From Sanguibacter inulinus (GTDB lineage Bacteria > Actinomycetota > Actinomycetes > Actinomycetales > Cellulomonadaceae): 47,589 nucleotides of DNA. The position numbers were made by a program, and so were the translations under genes. The stretch covers positions 1 through 47,589 of the forward strand of contig NZ_JACBYE010000033.1 in assembly GCF_013415325.1 (NCBI RefSeq). The letters are read 5' to 3'. Each line of letters opens with the position of its first letter. Within the stretch, counting starts at the first letter, position 1. Positions 34,303 to 44,097 of this stretch are shown here, piece by piece. The notes below the pieces were generated by a model, which worked only from the letters and a program-made list of their open reading frames with translations, had not been told where the DNA came from and searched no databases.

Positions 34303-35346
34303 TCAGAGCTCGCTCGAGCGGGACGCCCACAGGTTGAGCCCGCCCTCGACCGCAGCCGCGTCGATGGCGTCGAGCTCCTCGGCCGAGAACGGGAGTGCCT
34401 CGAGCGCTGCCAGGTTCTCGTCGAGCTGCGCGGTCGTGCGGGCGCCGACGAGGACCGCGCTCACCCGCTCGTCCCGCAGGCACCACGCGAGGGCCATCTG
34501 CGCGAGGGTCTGACCACGTCGCAGGGCGATCTCCCGCAGGCTGCGCACCGAGGCGAGGTTCTGCTCCGACAGGTACTGCCGCTGGAAGGACGTCCCCTTC
34601 GCGGCGCGCGAGTCTGCCGGCACGCCGTCCAGGTACCGGTCGGTCAGGAGTCCTTGGGCCAGGGGAGAGAACGTCACGAGGCCCGTGCCCGCCGCTGCGG
34701 CGACCTCGACGAGCGAGCGACCTGAGTCGTCCGGGACCTCGATCCACCGGTTGAGGAGCGAGTACGACGGCTGGTGCACGGTGAGCCGCAGCCCGAGAGC
34801 GTCGGCGATCTCGAGCGCCTGGAGCGTCCGGGTCGCCGAGTACGAGGAGATGCCCGCGTAGAGGGCTCGCCCGGACCGCACGGCAGTGTCGAGCGCGCCG
34901 ATGGTCTCCTCGAGCGGGGTGCTCGGGTCGAACCTGTGGCTGTAGAAGATGTCGACCTCGTCGACGCCGAGCCTGCGCAGCGACTGGTCGAGCGAGGCGA
35001 GCAGATATCCGCGGGAGCCGCCCTCGCCGCGTGGGCCGGGCCACTGCCTGTACCCGGCCTTGGTGCTGATGCTCAGCTCGTGCCGGTGCGCGGCGAGGTC
35101 GCGCCTCAGGATCCGGCCGAAGCCCGTCTCGGCCGACCCCGGTGGTGGGCCGTAGTTGTTCGCGAGGTCGAAGTGCACGACCCCTGAGTCGACGGCGTGC
35201 AGCACGAGGGACCGCTGGTCGTCGGCGGGTGCGGCGTCGCCGAAGTTCTGCCAGAGCCCCAGGCTCAGCGCGGAGACGCCGAGACCAGACCTGCCGACAC
35301 GGCGGACGGGGAGGCTGTCGTGACGGTCGTGGGCGGGGGAGCGCAT
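34303..35346 (-). CDS. Aldo/keto reductase, YghZ-like (AKR14 type)
   Basis: NADPH-dependent oxidoreductase with a TIM barrel, 347 residues. The catalytic tetrad is visible: D60, Y65, K97, H138. The motif D-L-A-N-N-Y-G-P-P-P-G-S-A-E and the overall order match the L-glyceraldehyde-3-phosphate reductase / potassium-channel beta-subunit-like group, suggesting detoxification of aldehydes such as methylglyoxal. The real substrate is unknown. ATG 35346 is preceded at 6 bases by TACCGT, a leaderless arrangement; the longer frame to 35472 has no support. It is divergent from DUF5302. Confidence 0.9.
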   Translation of the reverse strand: MRSPAHDRHDSLPVRRVGRSGLGVSALSLGLWQNFGDAAPADDQRSLVLHAVDSGVVHFDLANNYGPPPGSAETGFGRILRRDLAAHRHELSISTKAGYRQWPGPRGEGGSRGYLLASLDQSLRRLGVDEVDIFYSHRFDPSTPLEETIGALDTAVRSGRALYAGISSYSATRTLQALEIADALGLRLTVHQPSYSLLNRWIEVPDDSGRSLVEVAAAAGTGLVTFSPLAQGLLTDRYLDGVPADSRAAKGTSFQRQYLSEQNLASVRSLREIALRRGQTLAQMALAWCLRDERVSAVLVGARTTAQLDENLAALEALPFSAEELDAIDAAAVEGGLNLWASRSSEL

Positions 35347-35352
35347 GACTGT

Positions 35353-35358
35353 ACGGTA
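35353..35358 (-). promoter_or_regulatory. Candidate -10 box of the aldo/keto reductase gene
   Basis: Minus-strand TACCGT, 6 bases before the ATG at 35346. A TACAGT also overlaps, one base from the ATG, and is too close to use. Confidence 0.4.
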
Positions 35359-35494
35359 CCGCTGCGATACTCGAGGCTGCCGTCCCTGTCTCTCGTGGCG
35401 ACCACGTCGGCGAGAGAAATGCCTGGCGTCCCACGCCGGGCTGCGGGAGGGTTGGTCTGCATCGGCAGACATCGAGACGAGGAGGCCGGAGCAG

Positions 35495-35683
35495 ATGACT
35501 CAGGACCGAGAAGTTCCCGAGACCGCGATCAGCGCGGACACGAAGGCGAAGTTCAAAGAGGCGCTCGACCGCAAGAACGCGGCTCGGCACCTGACCTCCG
35601 AGGGTGACACGAACACCGGCAGCGTCCACGGCTCCGAGCCGATCGGCAAGACGCAGCGCACCTTCCGCCGCAAGTCTGGGTGA
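35495..35683 (+). CDS. DUF5302 small protein
   Basis: A 62-residue, highly charged, probably disordered protein of the actinobacterial DUF5302 family. It has an acidic N-terminus, a K-x-K-F-K-E-A-L-D-R-K segment, and a basic C-terminal K-T-Q-R-T-F-R-R-K-S-G. ATG 35495 has GAGGAGG about 9 bases upstream. The function of the family is unknown; the basic tail would allow nucleic-acid binding, which is only a guess. It ends before a large palindrome shared with the convergent serA. Confidence 0.85.
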   Translation: MTQDREVPETAISADTKAKFKEALDRKNAARHLTSEGDTNTGSVHGSEPIGKTQRTFRRKSG

Positions 35684-35715
35684 CCAGGCGTGCGCCCGGC
35701 AGCAGCCGGGCCTAG

Positions 35716-35768
35716 AGCAGACAGCGAGGGTGGTACGGGATCTTCCCGTACCACCCTCGCTGTCTGCT
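35716..35768. terminator. Large perfect palindrome between DUF5302 and serA
   Basis: Arms 35716-35740 and 35744-35768, 25 bases each and fully complementary, with a 3-base loop. I see no gene in the remaining 110 bases before the serA stop. Confidence 0.85.
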
Positions 35769-35878
35769 GTCTGCCGGATGCTGAGCGGCGACGTCCGCCC
35801 CGCGGAGCGGCGACGCCACCGTGCTGAGCGGGCCCCCTGCGGGCGTCCCTCCGGGGGATGCGGCCCGGCCGGAGGGGC

Positions 35879-37090
35879 TCAGCCCTTGATGTCGGTGAGC
35901 ACCCGCAGCTTGATCGTCTGGCCCATCGCCCGCAGCGCCTCGACGACAGCAGCCTCGACGCTCGAGCCGGCGTCGGTCACCACGTAGCCGACCTCACCGC
36001 GGGTCGCGAGCAGCTGACCCTCGATGTTGGTGCCGTGCTCGGCGAGCGTGCGGTTGACCTCGGCGAGGACACCCGGGGTGTTGCGGTGCAGGTGAGCCAC
36101 GCGAGCGACACCTGTCGAGCTCTCGAGAGCCAGGTTCGGCAGGTTGACGCTGAGGGTCGTCGAGCCCGAGCGGACGTAGTCGCGGATCTTGTTCGCCACG
36201 AAGACTCCGATCGCCTCCTGCGCCTCGAGCGTCGAACCACCGATGTGCGGGGTGAGGATGACGTTGGGCAGGCCACGGAGCTCAGACTCGAAGGCGTCGC
36301 CGCGCTTCTTCGGCTCTTCGGGGAACACGTCGATCGCCGCACCCGCGAGGTGGTGGGACAAGATCGCCTCGCGCAGGGCGTGGGTGTCCACCACGAAGCC
36401 ACGCGACAGGTTGAGGAAGATCGCACCGGGCTTCATCTGCGAGAACTGCTGGGCGCCGAAGAGACCCGCGTTGCCGCTGCGGCCGTCGACGTGGAGCGTG
36501 ACGACGTCCGCGACGGCGAGCAGCTCGTCGAGAGACCCGAGGCGACGCGCGTTGCCGAGCGCCAGCTTCTCCGAGGTGTCGTAGAAGACGACGGACATAC
36601 CGAGGTTCTCGGCGAGGACCGACAGCTGGGTGCCGATGTTGCCGTAGCCGATGATGCCGAGCGTGCGCCCACGGACCTCGTGCGAGCCTTCCGCCGACTT
36701 GTCCCACACCCCGGCGTGGAGCGCCTTGTCGCGCTCCGTGAGGCGACGGGTGAGCGAGATGATCTCGGCGAGCGCGATCTCGACGACAGACCGCGTGTTC
36801 GAGAACGGCGCGTTGAAGACCGCGACCCCGTGGCTCGCAGCCGACCTGAGGTCGATCTGGTTGGTCCCGATGCAGAACGCACCGATCGTCAGGAGCTCCG
36901 GAGAGGCGGCGATCACCGCGTCGGTCACCTGCGTCTTGGAACGGATACCGAGGATGTGGACGCCCTCGAGGGCGTGGATCAGCTCGGACTCGTCCAGGGC
37001 GCCAGACCGGACCTCGACCTCGACGCCGTGGGCGGCCAAGATCTCGACGGTGAGCGGGTGGACATTTTCAAGGAGGAGGGCCTTCAGCAC
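35879..37090 (-). CDS. serA: D-3-phosphoglycerate dehydrogenase
   Basis: First step of serine synthesis: oxidises 3-phosphoglycerate with NAD. The 403-residue protein has the catalytic and nucleotide-binding domains (G-Y-G-N-I-G at 148-153), the catalytic Arg in N-L-S-R-G, the His in P-H-I-G-G-S-T, and a C-terminal ACT domain. This is the short E. coli-like type, without the ASB domain of mycobacterial SerA. GTG 37090 gives the family start V-L-K-A-L-L-L-E; GGGAGG lies 11 bases upstream, a rather long spacing. helD is codirectional 95 bases upstream, so read-through is possible. The ACT domain suggests feedback inhibition by serine. Confidence 0.94.
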   Translation of the reverse strand: MLKALLLENVHPLTVEILAAHGVEVEVRSGALDESELIHALEGVHILGIRSKTQVTDAVIAASPELLTIGAFCIGTNQIDLRSAASHGVAVFNAPFSNTRSVVEIALAEIISLTRRLTERDKALHAGVWDKSAEGSHEVRGRTLGIIGYGNIGTQLSVLAENLGMSVVFYDTSEKLALGNARRLGSLDELLAVADVVTLHVDGRSGNAGLFGAQQFSQMKPGAIFLNLSRGFVVDTHALREAILSHHLAGAAIDVFPEEPKKRGDAFESELRGLPNVILTPHIGGSTLEAQEAIGVFVANKIRDYVRSGSTTLSVNLPNLALESSTGVARVAHLHRNTPGVLAEVNRTLAEHGTNIEGQLLATRGEVGYVVTDAGSSVEAAVVEALRAMGQTIKLRVLTDIKG

Positions 37091-37185
37091 GCAGTCATCG
37101 TCCTCCCCCCGCGCGCTGCGACCAAAACGGTCTTGGCACGTGGACGGATCTCGCTGGCGCCCCGGGGCGAGGCCGCCCACGGGGG

Positions 37186-39396
37186 TCAGCCGACGAGACC
37201 CGCAGGGAGGTCCCGGGAGTGGGTGACATGCAGATAGCGGGTCGGCCGGGTCATCGCGACGTACAGGTCTGACGCGCCGCCGGGCCCGTCGACGAGGGCA
37301 GCCGGTTCTTCGAGCACGACGGCGTCGAACTCGAGCCCCTTGACCTCGCGGGCGGAGGCGACCACCAGACCGTCACCTGCGGACGCAGCCGCGGGGATCT
37401 CCCGGAGCATCTTCTCGACATCGGCCACGTCCGCGGCCGGCACGACGACCGCGACCTGTCCCGCGCCGCCCGAGCGGATGTCGGCGAGCAGCCCGACGGC
37501 GATCTCCACGGTGCGCGCACGCACCTCGTCTGCCGCGAGCCTGTGGACCGTGAGGGCAGCCGGGACCTCGCGCGCGGACGTGAGCCTCGAGACGGGTAGC
37601 CCGGCCTCGACGGCCATGCGCTGCGCGGCCGACGCGATCTCCTCGGGCGTGCGGTAGTTGACGGTGAGCTCGGTCAGGCGCCAGGAGTCGCGCAGCAGCG
37701 GCGTGAGCATCGCGTCCCACGAGCGGGCCCCAGCGGGCGAGGACGTCTGGGCCACGTCGCCGACGATTGTCATCGACCGCGTCGGGCAGCGGCGCACGAG
37801 CATCCGCCAGGCCATCGCCGACAGCTCTTGGGCCTCGTCGACGACCAGGTGCGCGAAGGTCCAGCTGCGGTCCTTCTCCGCACGCTCTGCGGTCGTCAGG
37901 TAGGGACCAGAGGTCGCGAACCTGTCGGCGAGAGCCTCGGCGCTCACCATGCCGTTCCCGCCCGAGCCCTCGAGCACCTGACGGGCGTACTCGAGCCGCT
38001 CCTCACGCTGCTCCGCGTCCTGGCGCGCCTGCGCCCGGGCCACCTGGTCGTCCTCGCCGAGCAGCTCGGCAGCCTCGTCGAGGATCGGCACGTCGGCCTC
38101 GGTCCACGGCGAGCCCGGGGCCCGCACGAGGGCGTCCCTGTCGGCTGCGGAGAGCTCGGGGGCGGCCTCGGCGAGCCTGTGCGGCTTGGCGTAGAGGTCC
38201 TCGACCAGCTTCTGGGGCGACATCGGCATCCACGCGAGGTTGAGCGCGACCCGGATCTCCTTCGTGCTGCGCAGCTCTTCCAGGATCTCGCCGCGCTCGT
38301 CCGACTCGACCGAATAGCTCAGCTGCTCGGTGTACTGCGCCGCGAGACGGTTGAGCATCTCGCGGACGAAGGTCACCCTTGCGAGGTTGTGCGGCTTGCG
38401 GTGACGCCGCGCCTTCGCGATGGCGTCACGGATGTCGCGCCGCCGGATCACGAGGTCGTATCCGTCGACGCGCACCCTGGTGTCCTGCGCGGGGACGCGC
38501 TCGCGTGCGCTCACCGCGCGCCTGACGATCGCGCCGAAGACCGAGCGTCCCTTGATCTCGGCGACCTTCGGGTCCTCGGTCCCGCGCGCCTCGATCCCGG
38601 GCAGGATGTCGGCGATCGTCGTGCTCACGACCCCGGTCTCGCCGAGCGAGGGGAGCACCTGGTCGATGTACCGCAAGAACGACTGGCTCGGGCCGACGAG
38701 CAGCACGCCCGAGCGCTCGAGCAGACGACGGTGGGCGTAGAGCAGGTACGCCGCGCGGTGCAGGGCGACAGCGGTCTTCCCCGTGCCGGGGCCACCCTGG
38801 ACCACGAGGGCACCCTGCAGGTCGGAGCGGATGATGGTGTCCTGCTCGGCCTGGATGGTCGCGACGATGTCGCCCATGCGCCCTGTGCGCCCCGCAGACA
38901 GTGCCGCGAGCAGCGCGCCCTCGCCCGAGAGGTTGAGGTCCGAGGCGGCGTCACCCGAGAGGTCGAGGACCTCGTCCTCGAGACCCGTGACGCGACGACC
39001 CGACGTCACGAGGTGCCGGCGGCGCAGCACACCGTCGCGCTGGGCCGCCGTCGCCCTGTAGAAGGCCTGGGCCGCAGGGGCACGCCAGTCCGTGAGGATC
39101 GAGGAGTGCTGCTCGTCGGTCAGCCCGATGCGCCCGATGTACCGGGTGGTCTCGTCGTCGAAGTCGAGCCGGCCGAAGCACAGCCTGTCCTCGACGGCGT
39201 CCAGCAGCGCGGCCCGGTCTTCGTAGAGCGTCGCGAAGGCGTCGCGCTCGCTGCGGTTCTGGGGGGACCCGCTCGGTCCGGACCGGCGCACCTCGGCGAG
39301 GCGCTCGCGCGTGACGGCGCGCAGCTCGTCCAGCCGTGCGTAGAGGACGTCGAGGGTGTCCTGCTCGACCCTGATCTCGTCGGGCTGCTCGGTCAC
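37186..39396 (-). CDS. helD: HelD-family RNA-polymerase-associated helicase-like ATPase
   Basis: UvrD/Rep-like ATPase. HelD proteins bind RNA polymerase and release it from DNA; some actinobacterial members (HelR) also displace rifamycins. The 736-residue protein has an N-terminal charged coiled-coil arm (about 1-75), Walker A G-G-P-G-T-G-K-T (201-208), Walker B V-D-E-A-Q-E-L, motif III V-G-D-V-A-Q-T, and the C-terminal motif K-G-L-E-F-D-A-V and M-T-R-P-T-R. The arm and its length favour HelD over UvrD. GTG 39396 has AAGGA 6 bases upstream. It is divergent from the signalling operon. Rifamycin action is an inference. Confidence 0.9.
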   Translation of the reverse strand: MTEQPDEIRVEQDTLDVLYARLDELRAVTRERLAEVRRSGPSGSPQNRSERDAFATLYEDRAALLDAVEDRLCFGRLDFDDETTRYIGRIGLTDEQHSSILTDWRAPAAQAFYRATAAQRDGVLRRRHLVTSGRRVTGLEDEVLDLSGDAASDLNLSGEGALLAALSAGRTGRMGDIVATIQAEQDTIIRSDLQGALVVQGGPGTGKTAVALHRAAYLLYAHRRLLERSGVLLVGPSQSFLRYIDQVLPSLGETGVVSTTIADILPGIEARGTEDPKVAEIKGRSVFGAIVRRAVSARERVPAQDTRVRVDGYDLVIRRRDIRDAIAKARRHRKPHNLARVTFVREMLNRLAAQYTEQLSYSVESDERGEILEELRSTKEIRVALNLAWMPMSPQKLVEDLYAKPHRLAEAAPELSAADRDALVRAPGSPWTEADVPILDEAAELLGEDDQVARAQARQDAEQREERLEYARQVLEGSGGNGMVSAEALADRFATSGPYLTTAERAEKDRSWTFAHLVVDEAQELSAMAWRMLVRRCPTRSMTIVGDVAQTSSPAGARSWDAMLTPLLRDSWRLTELTVNYRTPEEIASAAQRMAVEAGLPVSRLTSAREVPAALTVHRLAADEVRARTVEIAVGLLADIRSGGAGQVAVVVPAADVADVEKMLREIPAAASAGDGLVVASAREVKGLEFDAVVLEEPAALVDGPGGASDLYVAMTRPTRYLHVTHSRDLPAGLVG

Positions 39397-39577
39397 GCTG
39401 GTCCTTCCCTCGCGGGGGTACGGAGATGAGATGGCGACTGGAGGCTGCTGGTGCCGCAGTCCCACGTTCGCGACCGTCCATTATTGCTGATCGTGGCACC
39501 CCGACGCGCCGCGCAGATGGGCCGGGAGGGCCGTGGCGACTAAGATCAGCGGATATTCGTCTGGGGGGAGGAGTGCG

Positions 39578-40849
39578 GTGAGCGTGAGAGACGGGTCGAC
39601 CGGCGAGACCGCCCCGGTCCGGGTGCTCATCGTCGACGACGACGACGGCGACGCGATGCTGGTCGAAGAGCTCTTCGCCGACAGCGCCCTCGAGGTGACC
39701 CTCGACCGCGCGCGATCGATCGACGAGGCCCTCGGTCGGCTCGACGTCGACTGCGTCCTCCTCGACCTGGGCCTCCCCGACGCGACAGGCCTCTCGGGCG
39801 TCGAGCGCATCAACGCGACGGGGACCAGCGCAGCGCTCGTGGTCCTCACCGGCATGACCAGCTCTGACCTCGGTGTCGACGCCGTCGCAGCAGGGGCCCA
39901 GGACTACCTCGTCAAGCACGAGGTCGACCCCGACCTCCTCGCCAGGTCGGTCCGCTACGCCGTCCAGCGCCGGCTCTCCGACGAGCAGGCACGGACGATC
40001 TACAAGAGCTCGGTCCGGGCCCGCGAGACCGCCCGCCTCGAGCGTGCGCTGCTGCCCACACCCTCGATCGTCGACCCACGGCTCTCCGTCCTCGTCGGCT
40101 ACCTGCCCGGGGGAGACGGCCTGCTCGGAGGTGACTTCTACGACGTCGTCGAGCGCGCCGACGGCACGCTCGCCTGCATCATCGGCGACGTCGCCGGCCA
40201 CGGACCCGACGAGGCTGCCCTCGGAGCCACCCTGCGCACCGCCTGGCGGACCCTCGTCCTGGCCGAGATCGACCCCGAGCGCATCCTCCCGCTGCTCGAG
40301 CGCGTCATGCTCGACGAGCGCTCGCGGCCCGAGACCTTCACGACGCTCTGCCAGCTGGTCATCTCGGCCGACAGGTCGTCGGCCGAGCTCTACCTCGCCG
40401 GTCACCACGCGCCCATCCTCGTCTCCGAGCAGTCCCGTGCCATCGAGCCGACCCACCGCGGCCGTGCCCTCGGCATCCCTGTCGACTCGCCCTGGAAGTC
40501 CCAGCGGCTCGAGCTCGCCGGCAGCTGGTGGCTCATGCTCTACACCGACGGTCTGCTCGAGGCCACGGTCCGCGACCCCGGCAGCGACCAGGACCGTCCC
40601 CACGACGCCGACCGCCGAGACCGCGGCGGGCGCTCGCGGATCGGCATCGACGGGCTCCTCGCCGCCGTGAGCGCCGAGTTCCGCGACGGCACAGAGGAGC
40701 TCGTCGAGCGCATCTTGCGCACCGTCCATGCCGTGCACGGTGGACGCCTCGTCGACGACGCGGCCGTGCTGATCCTCGGCTGGCCCGGCTGCGACGCCGG
40801 GCACGGGCAGCGGTCCGCGACCCTGGCCGACTCGGAGGAGTGGAGTTGA
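39578..40849 (+). CDS. Response regulator with PP2C (SpoIIE-type) phosphatase output
   Basis: A 423-residue two-domain protein. The N-terminal receiver (about 12-130) has the acidic pocket D-D-D-D-G-D and phospho-acceptor D63. The C-terminal PPM phosphatase domain has the metal-binding G-G-D-F-Y-D, G-D-V-A-G-H-G and Y-T-D-G-L-L-E-A motifs. Such RsbU/RssB-like proteins act on anti-anti-sigma factors in partner-switching pathways, or in other Ser/Thr phosphorelays. GTG 39578 has a strong GGGGGGAGGAG site. The stop overlaps the kinase start (TTGA), so input to the receiver probably comes from that kinase. The target STAS protein is not in the window. Confidence 0.92.
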   Translation: MSVRDGSTGETAPVRVLIVDDDDGDAMLVEELFADSALEVTLDRARSIDEALGRLDVDCVLLDLGLPDATGLSGVERINATGTSAALVVLTGMTSSDLGVDAVAAGAQDYLVKHEVDPDLLARSVRYAVQRRLSDEQARTIYKSSVRARETARLERALLPTPSIVDPRLSVLVGYLPGGDGLLGGDFYDVVERADGTLACIIGDVAGHGPDEAALGATLRTAWRTLVLAEIDPERILPLLERVMLDERSRPETFTTLCQLVISADRSSAELYLAGHHAPILVSEQSRAIEPTHRGRALGIPVDSPWKSQRLELAGSWWLMLYTDGLLEATVRDPGSDQDRPHDADRRDRGGRSRIGIDGLLAAVSAEFRDGTEELVERILRTVHAVHGGRLVDDAAVLILGWPGCDAGHGQRSATLADSEEWS

Positions 40850-42531
40850 GGCGTCCTGCCGCGGCGCAGCGTGCAGGGTCGACGCTGCGCCGCCAGCTCG
40901 GCGTGACCGTGGCGAGCGCCGGAGCGGTCCTCCTGGTGATCCTGCTGTACGCCGTCTACTCCCTGCTCCAGGTGGTCCACTACCAGAACAGGGTCACCGA
41001 CATCTACGCGAGCGCGATCTCCTACTCCGACGGGCTCACCTCACGGATCGGTGACATCGGCTCGGCCGTCGACGCCTACCTGCAGTCGGGTGTCGACTCG
41101 GCGCTCGGCTCCTACAGGACCGCCGACACCGAGGCTGCCCGAGCCATCCGGACGGCGTTCCTCGAGGACTACGGCCCCGACTCTGAGGTGGTCGTCGCGC
41201 TCGACAGGACGCTCGGCCTCGTCGCGACCTGGCGCTCTCAGTTCGCGGACCCTGCCGTCGCCGAGGTCTCGGTCGAAGGACCCGGCGCCGTCAGCGACGC
41301 GACGGTCGAACGCGGCGAGCGGCTGCTCGCCGACGCCCGCGACGCGGCCCTCGACCTCGAGACCGTCCTCGAGACGGGCCGCGAGGAGGCCTCCGACGCC
41401 CTCGCTGCCTGGACGCGCAACCTCTTCCTCGCCGTCGTCGTGCTCGCGGGTGCAGCCGTGGTCGTGGCTGTCGGGACGTGGCGGACGCTGCGCCGACGGG
41501 TCCTCGAGCCTCTCGCCGACCTCGCGGCCAAGGCGGAGGCGGTGAGCACCGGCGAGCTCGACCTGCCGGTGCGGACCGAAGGGCCTGGCGAGATCGCCTC
41601 CCTCGCGCACGCCGTCGACGCGATGCGGGTCGAGCTCGTGGCACGGATGGCCTCCGAGGCCCGCTCCCGGGCCGAGATCGCCGAGGCGCACGAGCAGGTG
41701 CTCGAGCAGGCCGAAGAGCTCCGACGCTCGAACCGGGACCTCGAGCAGTTCGCCTACGTCGCCTCGCACGACCTCCAGGAGCCGCTGCGCAAGGTCGCGA
41801 GCTTCACCCAGCTGCTGCAGAAGCGCTACGGCGGTGAGCTCGACGAGCGCGCAGACCAGTACATCGAGTTCGCGGTCGACGGTGCCAAGCGGATGCAACG
41901 ACTCATCCAGGACCTGCTCGGCTTCTCGCGCGTCGGGCGGTCGGCGGGCGAGGCCGTCGAGGTCGACCTCGTCGAGGCCTGCGCGACGGCGGTCACGACC
42001 TTGGACGCCGCCGTCGAGGAGTCGGGCGGCCAGGTCGAGGTCGGCGACCTCCCCGTGGTCCTCGGGCAGCAGACGCTCCTCGTCCAGCTCTTCCAGAACC
42101 TCGTCGGCAACGCGCTGAAGTTCAGGCACCCCGACAGGACGCCCCACGTCATCCTCGGGGCTGTGCGCCGCGAGGACGCCTGGGAGCTGTGGTGCTCCGA
42201 CAACGGCATCGGGATCGACCAGCAGTATGCCGACAGGGTCTTCGTGATCTTCCAGCGGCTGCACGCCAAGGACGCCTACGAGGGCACGGGCATCGGCCTC
42301 GCGCTGTGCAAGAAGATCGTCGAGTTCCACGGCGGTGAGATCTGGCTCGACACCGACGTCTCGCAGGGCACGACGATCCGCTGGACGCTGCCAGACCCCC
42401 GCGAGGTAGGCTCTGCGGGGCCCGAGGACCAGTCCCAGGCCGAGGGTGCTGACGGCACCACGCCCGCGACGACGACCGCAGGGACGGGCGACCTGCCCGG
42501 ACCAGGACAGCACGACGAGGAGAGCTCATGA
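40846..42531 (+). CDS. Membrane sensor histidine kinase (CHASE3-like sensor, HAMP)
   Basis: A 561-residue kinase with two membrane helices (about 18-42 and 192-212). They flank an extracellular helical domain that resembles CHASE3. HAMP, a short coiled coil, a dimerisation domain with H308 ([11 protein letters not shown]), and an ATPase domain with [15 protein letters not shown] and G-T-G-I-G-L-A-L follow. The H-box is of the phytochrome-associated class. The TTG start at 40846 fits GGAGG 7 bases upstream and overlaps the previous stop; GTG 40840 sits on the ribosome site. It is coupled to the next gene by ATGA. The signal sensed is unknown. Confidence 0.93.
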   Translation: MRRPAAAQRAGSTLRRQLGVTVASAGAVLLVILLYAVYSLLQVVHYQNRVTDIYASAISYSDGLTSRIGDIGSAVDAYLQSGVDSALGSYRTADTEAARAIRTAFLEDYGPDSEVVVALDRTLGLVATWRSQFADPAVAEVSVEGPGAVSDATVERGERLLADARDAALDLETVLETGREEASDALAAWTRNLFLAVVVLAGAAVVVAVGTWRTLRRRVLEPLADLAAKAEAVSTGELDLPVRTEGPGEIASLAHAVDAMRVELVARMASEARSRAEIAEAHEQVLEQAEELRRSNRDLEQFAYVASHDLQEPLRKVASFTQLLQKRYGGELDERADQYIEFAVDGAKRMQRLIQDLLGFSRVGRSAGEAVEVDLVEACATAVTTLDAAVEESGGQVEVGDLPVVLGQQTLLVQLFQNLVGNALKFRHPDRTPHVILGAVRREDAWELWCSDNGIGIDQQYADRVFVIFQRLHAKDAYEGTGIGLALCKKIVEFHGGEIWLDTDVSQGTTIRWTLPDPREVGSAGPEDQSQAEGADGTTPATTTAGTGDLPGPGQHDEESS

Positions 42532-42968
42532 CCGTGGCACCCGGAGTGATCGAGGTCCTGCTGGTCGAAGACGACCCGGGCGACGTCCTCATGACGCGCG
42601 AGGCCTTCGAGCACAACAAGGTGGCCAACCGGCTCTCGGTCGTCAACGACGGCGTCACCGCGATGGACTTCTTGCGCAAGCGCGGTGAGTACGCGGACGC
42701 CGTGACGCCCGACCTCATCCTGCTCGACCTCAACCTGCCGCGCATGGACGGCCGAGAGGTCCTCGCCGAGCTCAAGGAAGACCCCGAGCTCCGCCGCATC
42801 CCCGTCGTCGTGCTCACGACCTCCGAGGCCGAGGAAGACGTCGCGCGCAGCTATTCGCTCTACGCCAACGCCTTCGTCACCAAGCCCGTCGACTTCGAGA
42901 GGTTCATCGAGGTCGTCCGGCAGATCGACGACTTCTTCGTGACCGTCGTCAGGCTGCCCTCGCGCTGA
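42528..42968 (+). CDS. Single-domain response regulator (Rcp1/CheY-like)
   Basis: A 146-residue receiver without an output domain. The acidic pair E14-D15-D16, phospho-acceptor D67 in [11 protein letters not shown] and conserved K119 in T-K-P are present. The sequence is of the Rcp1 type that pairs with phytochrome-class kinases. ATG 42528 overlaps the kinase stop, so phosphatase, kinase and this regulator form one coupled operon. Two receivers for one kinase suggest either a branched pathway or a phosphate sink; which one cannot be told from sequence. The following 164 bases before the PAC2 gene hold no gene I can support. Confidence 0.93.
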   Translation: MTVAPGVIEVLLVEDDPGDVLMTREAFEHNKVANRLSVVNDGVTAMDFLRKRGEYADAVTPDLILLDLNLPRMDGREVLAELKEDPELRRIPVVVLTTSEAEEDVARSYSLYANAFVTKPVDFERFIEVVRQIDDFFVTVVRLPSR

Positions 42969-43132
42969 TCGGTCCCGGACCCTGCGGAGAGCTGCACCGA
43001 CGACCGGAGGTCGTGGTCTGGCCTGCGGGAAGAAACTCCGGCGCGGCGGTGTTCTGGTCCTCAGACGACGTTCGTGACGTCACCGGTCAGGCCTGAGCCT
43101 GGTGGTGCGTCGAGGCTGACAGGAGGCCCACC

Positions 43133-44071
43133 ATGCTCGATCCGCAGGAGCTCTACACGGTCGACGCCACAGTCGAGTCCGCTCTCCGGCTCTCGCCGGA
43201 CGAGGCGGGGACGGGGCCCGTGCTCGTCAACGCGCTGCGCGGGTTCGTCGACGCCGGGCACGTCGGGCAGATCGCGCTCGAGCACATCCTCGACCTCGGC
43301 GAGACGACCCGCCTGGTCACCTTCGACGCCGACCAGCTGGTCGACTACAGGTCGAAGCGCCCCACCATCGTCTTCGACACGCAGCGCTGGACCGAGTACT
43401 CGGGTCCGAGCATCGCGATCGACGTCGCACGAGACCGCGAGGGGACGACCTTCCTCGTGCTCCACGGCAACGAGCCCGACGTCCAGTGGGAACGCTTCGT
43501 CGAGGCCGTCCTGTCCCTCGTCGACAGGTTCCGGGTCTCGCTGACCGTGGGCACGTACGGCATCCCGATGGGGATCCCGCACACCCGTCTGCTCTCCGCG
43601 ACGCCGCACGCCTCGCGCGACGAGCTGATCCCCGACGCCTCGCCGTGGTTCGGGCGCGTCACGGTCCCGGCGACCGCGGCCAACCTGCTCGAGCTCAGGC
43701 TCGCGGAGCGCGGCCACGACACCGTGGGCTACGCCGTCCACGTGCCGCACTACCTGGCCCAGTCGACCTACCCGCCCGCAGCGCTGGTGGCCCTCGACAA
43801 GCTCGAGTCCGCGACCGGGCTGGACCTGGACCTCGAGACCCTCGAGGAGGCGGCGAACGAGGCGCGTGCCGAGGTCGTGCGTCAGGTCGCCGAGTCGCCC
43901 GAGATCGCGGAGGTCGTCCGAGGGCTCGAAGAGCAGTACGACGCCTTCACCATCTCGGCCGAGCGCCAGAGCCTGCTCGCCGACACCGCAGAGATCCCGA
44001 CCGCCGACGAGATCGGCGAAGAGCTCGAGCGCTTCCTCGCCCAGCAGGGTCCCGACGGGCAGTCGTCCTGA
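43133..44071 (+). CDS. PAC2-family protein
   Basis: A 312-residue soluble protein of the PAC2 family, related to proteasome assembly chaperones and widespread in actinobacteria. The fold signature is the N-terminal G-F-V-D-A-G segment, S-x-T-x-G-T-Y-G-I-P-M-G-I-P-H-T-R in the middle, and the Y-A-V-H-V-P-H-Y strand. The C-terminal 80 residues are charged helices. ATG 43133 has AGGAGG about 6 bases upstream. The bacterial function is not established; the eukaryotic relatives assist 20S proteasome assembly, but no proteasome genes are in view here. It is convergent with the spermidine-synthase-like gene. Confidence 0.9.
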   Translation: MLDPQELYTVDATVESALRLSPDEAGTGPVLVNALRGFVDAGHVGQIALEHILDLGETTRLVTFDADQLVDYRSKRPTIVFDTQRWTEYSGPSIAIDVARDREGTTFLVLHGNEPDVQWERFVEAVLSLVDRFRVSLTVGTYGIPMGIPHTRLLSATPHASRDELIPDASPWFGRVTVPATAANLLELRLAERGHDTVGYAVHVPHYLAQSTYPPAALVALDKLESATGLDLDLETLEEAANEARAEVVRQVAESPEIAEVVRGLEEQYDAFTISAERQSLLADTAEIPTADEIGEELERFLAQQGPDGQSS

Positions 44072-44097
44072 CCTGAGCCCGGTATCGCCGGCATCAC

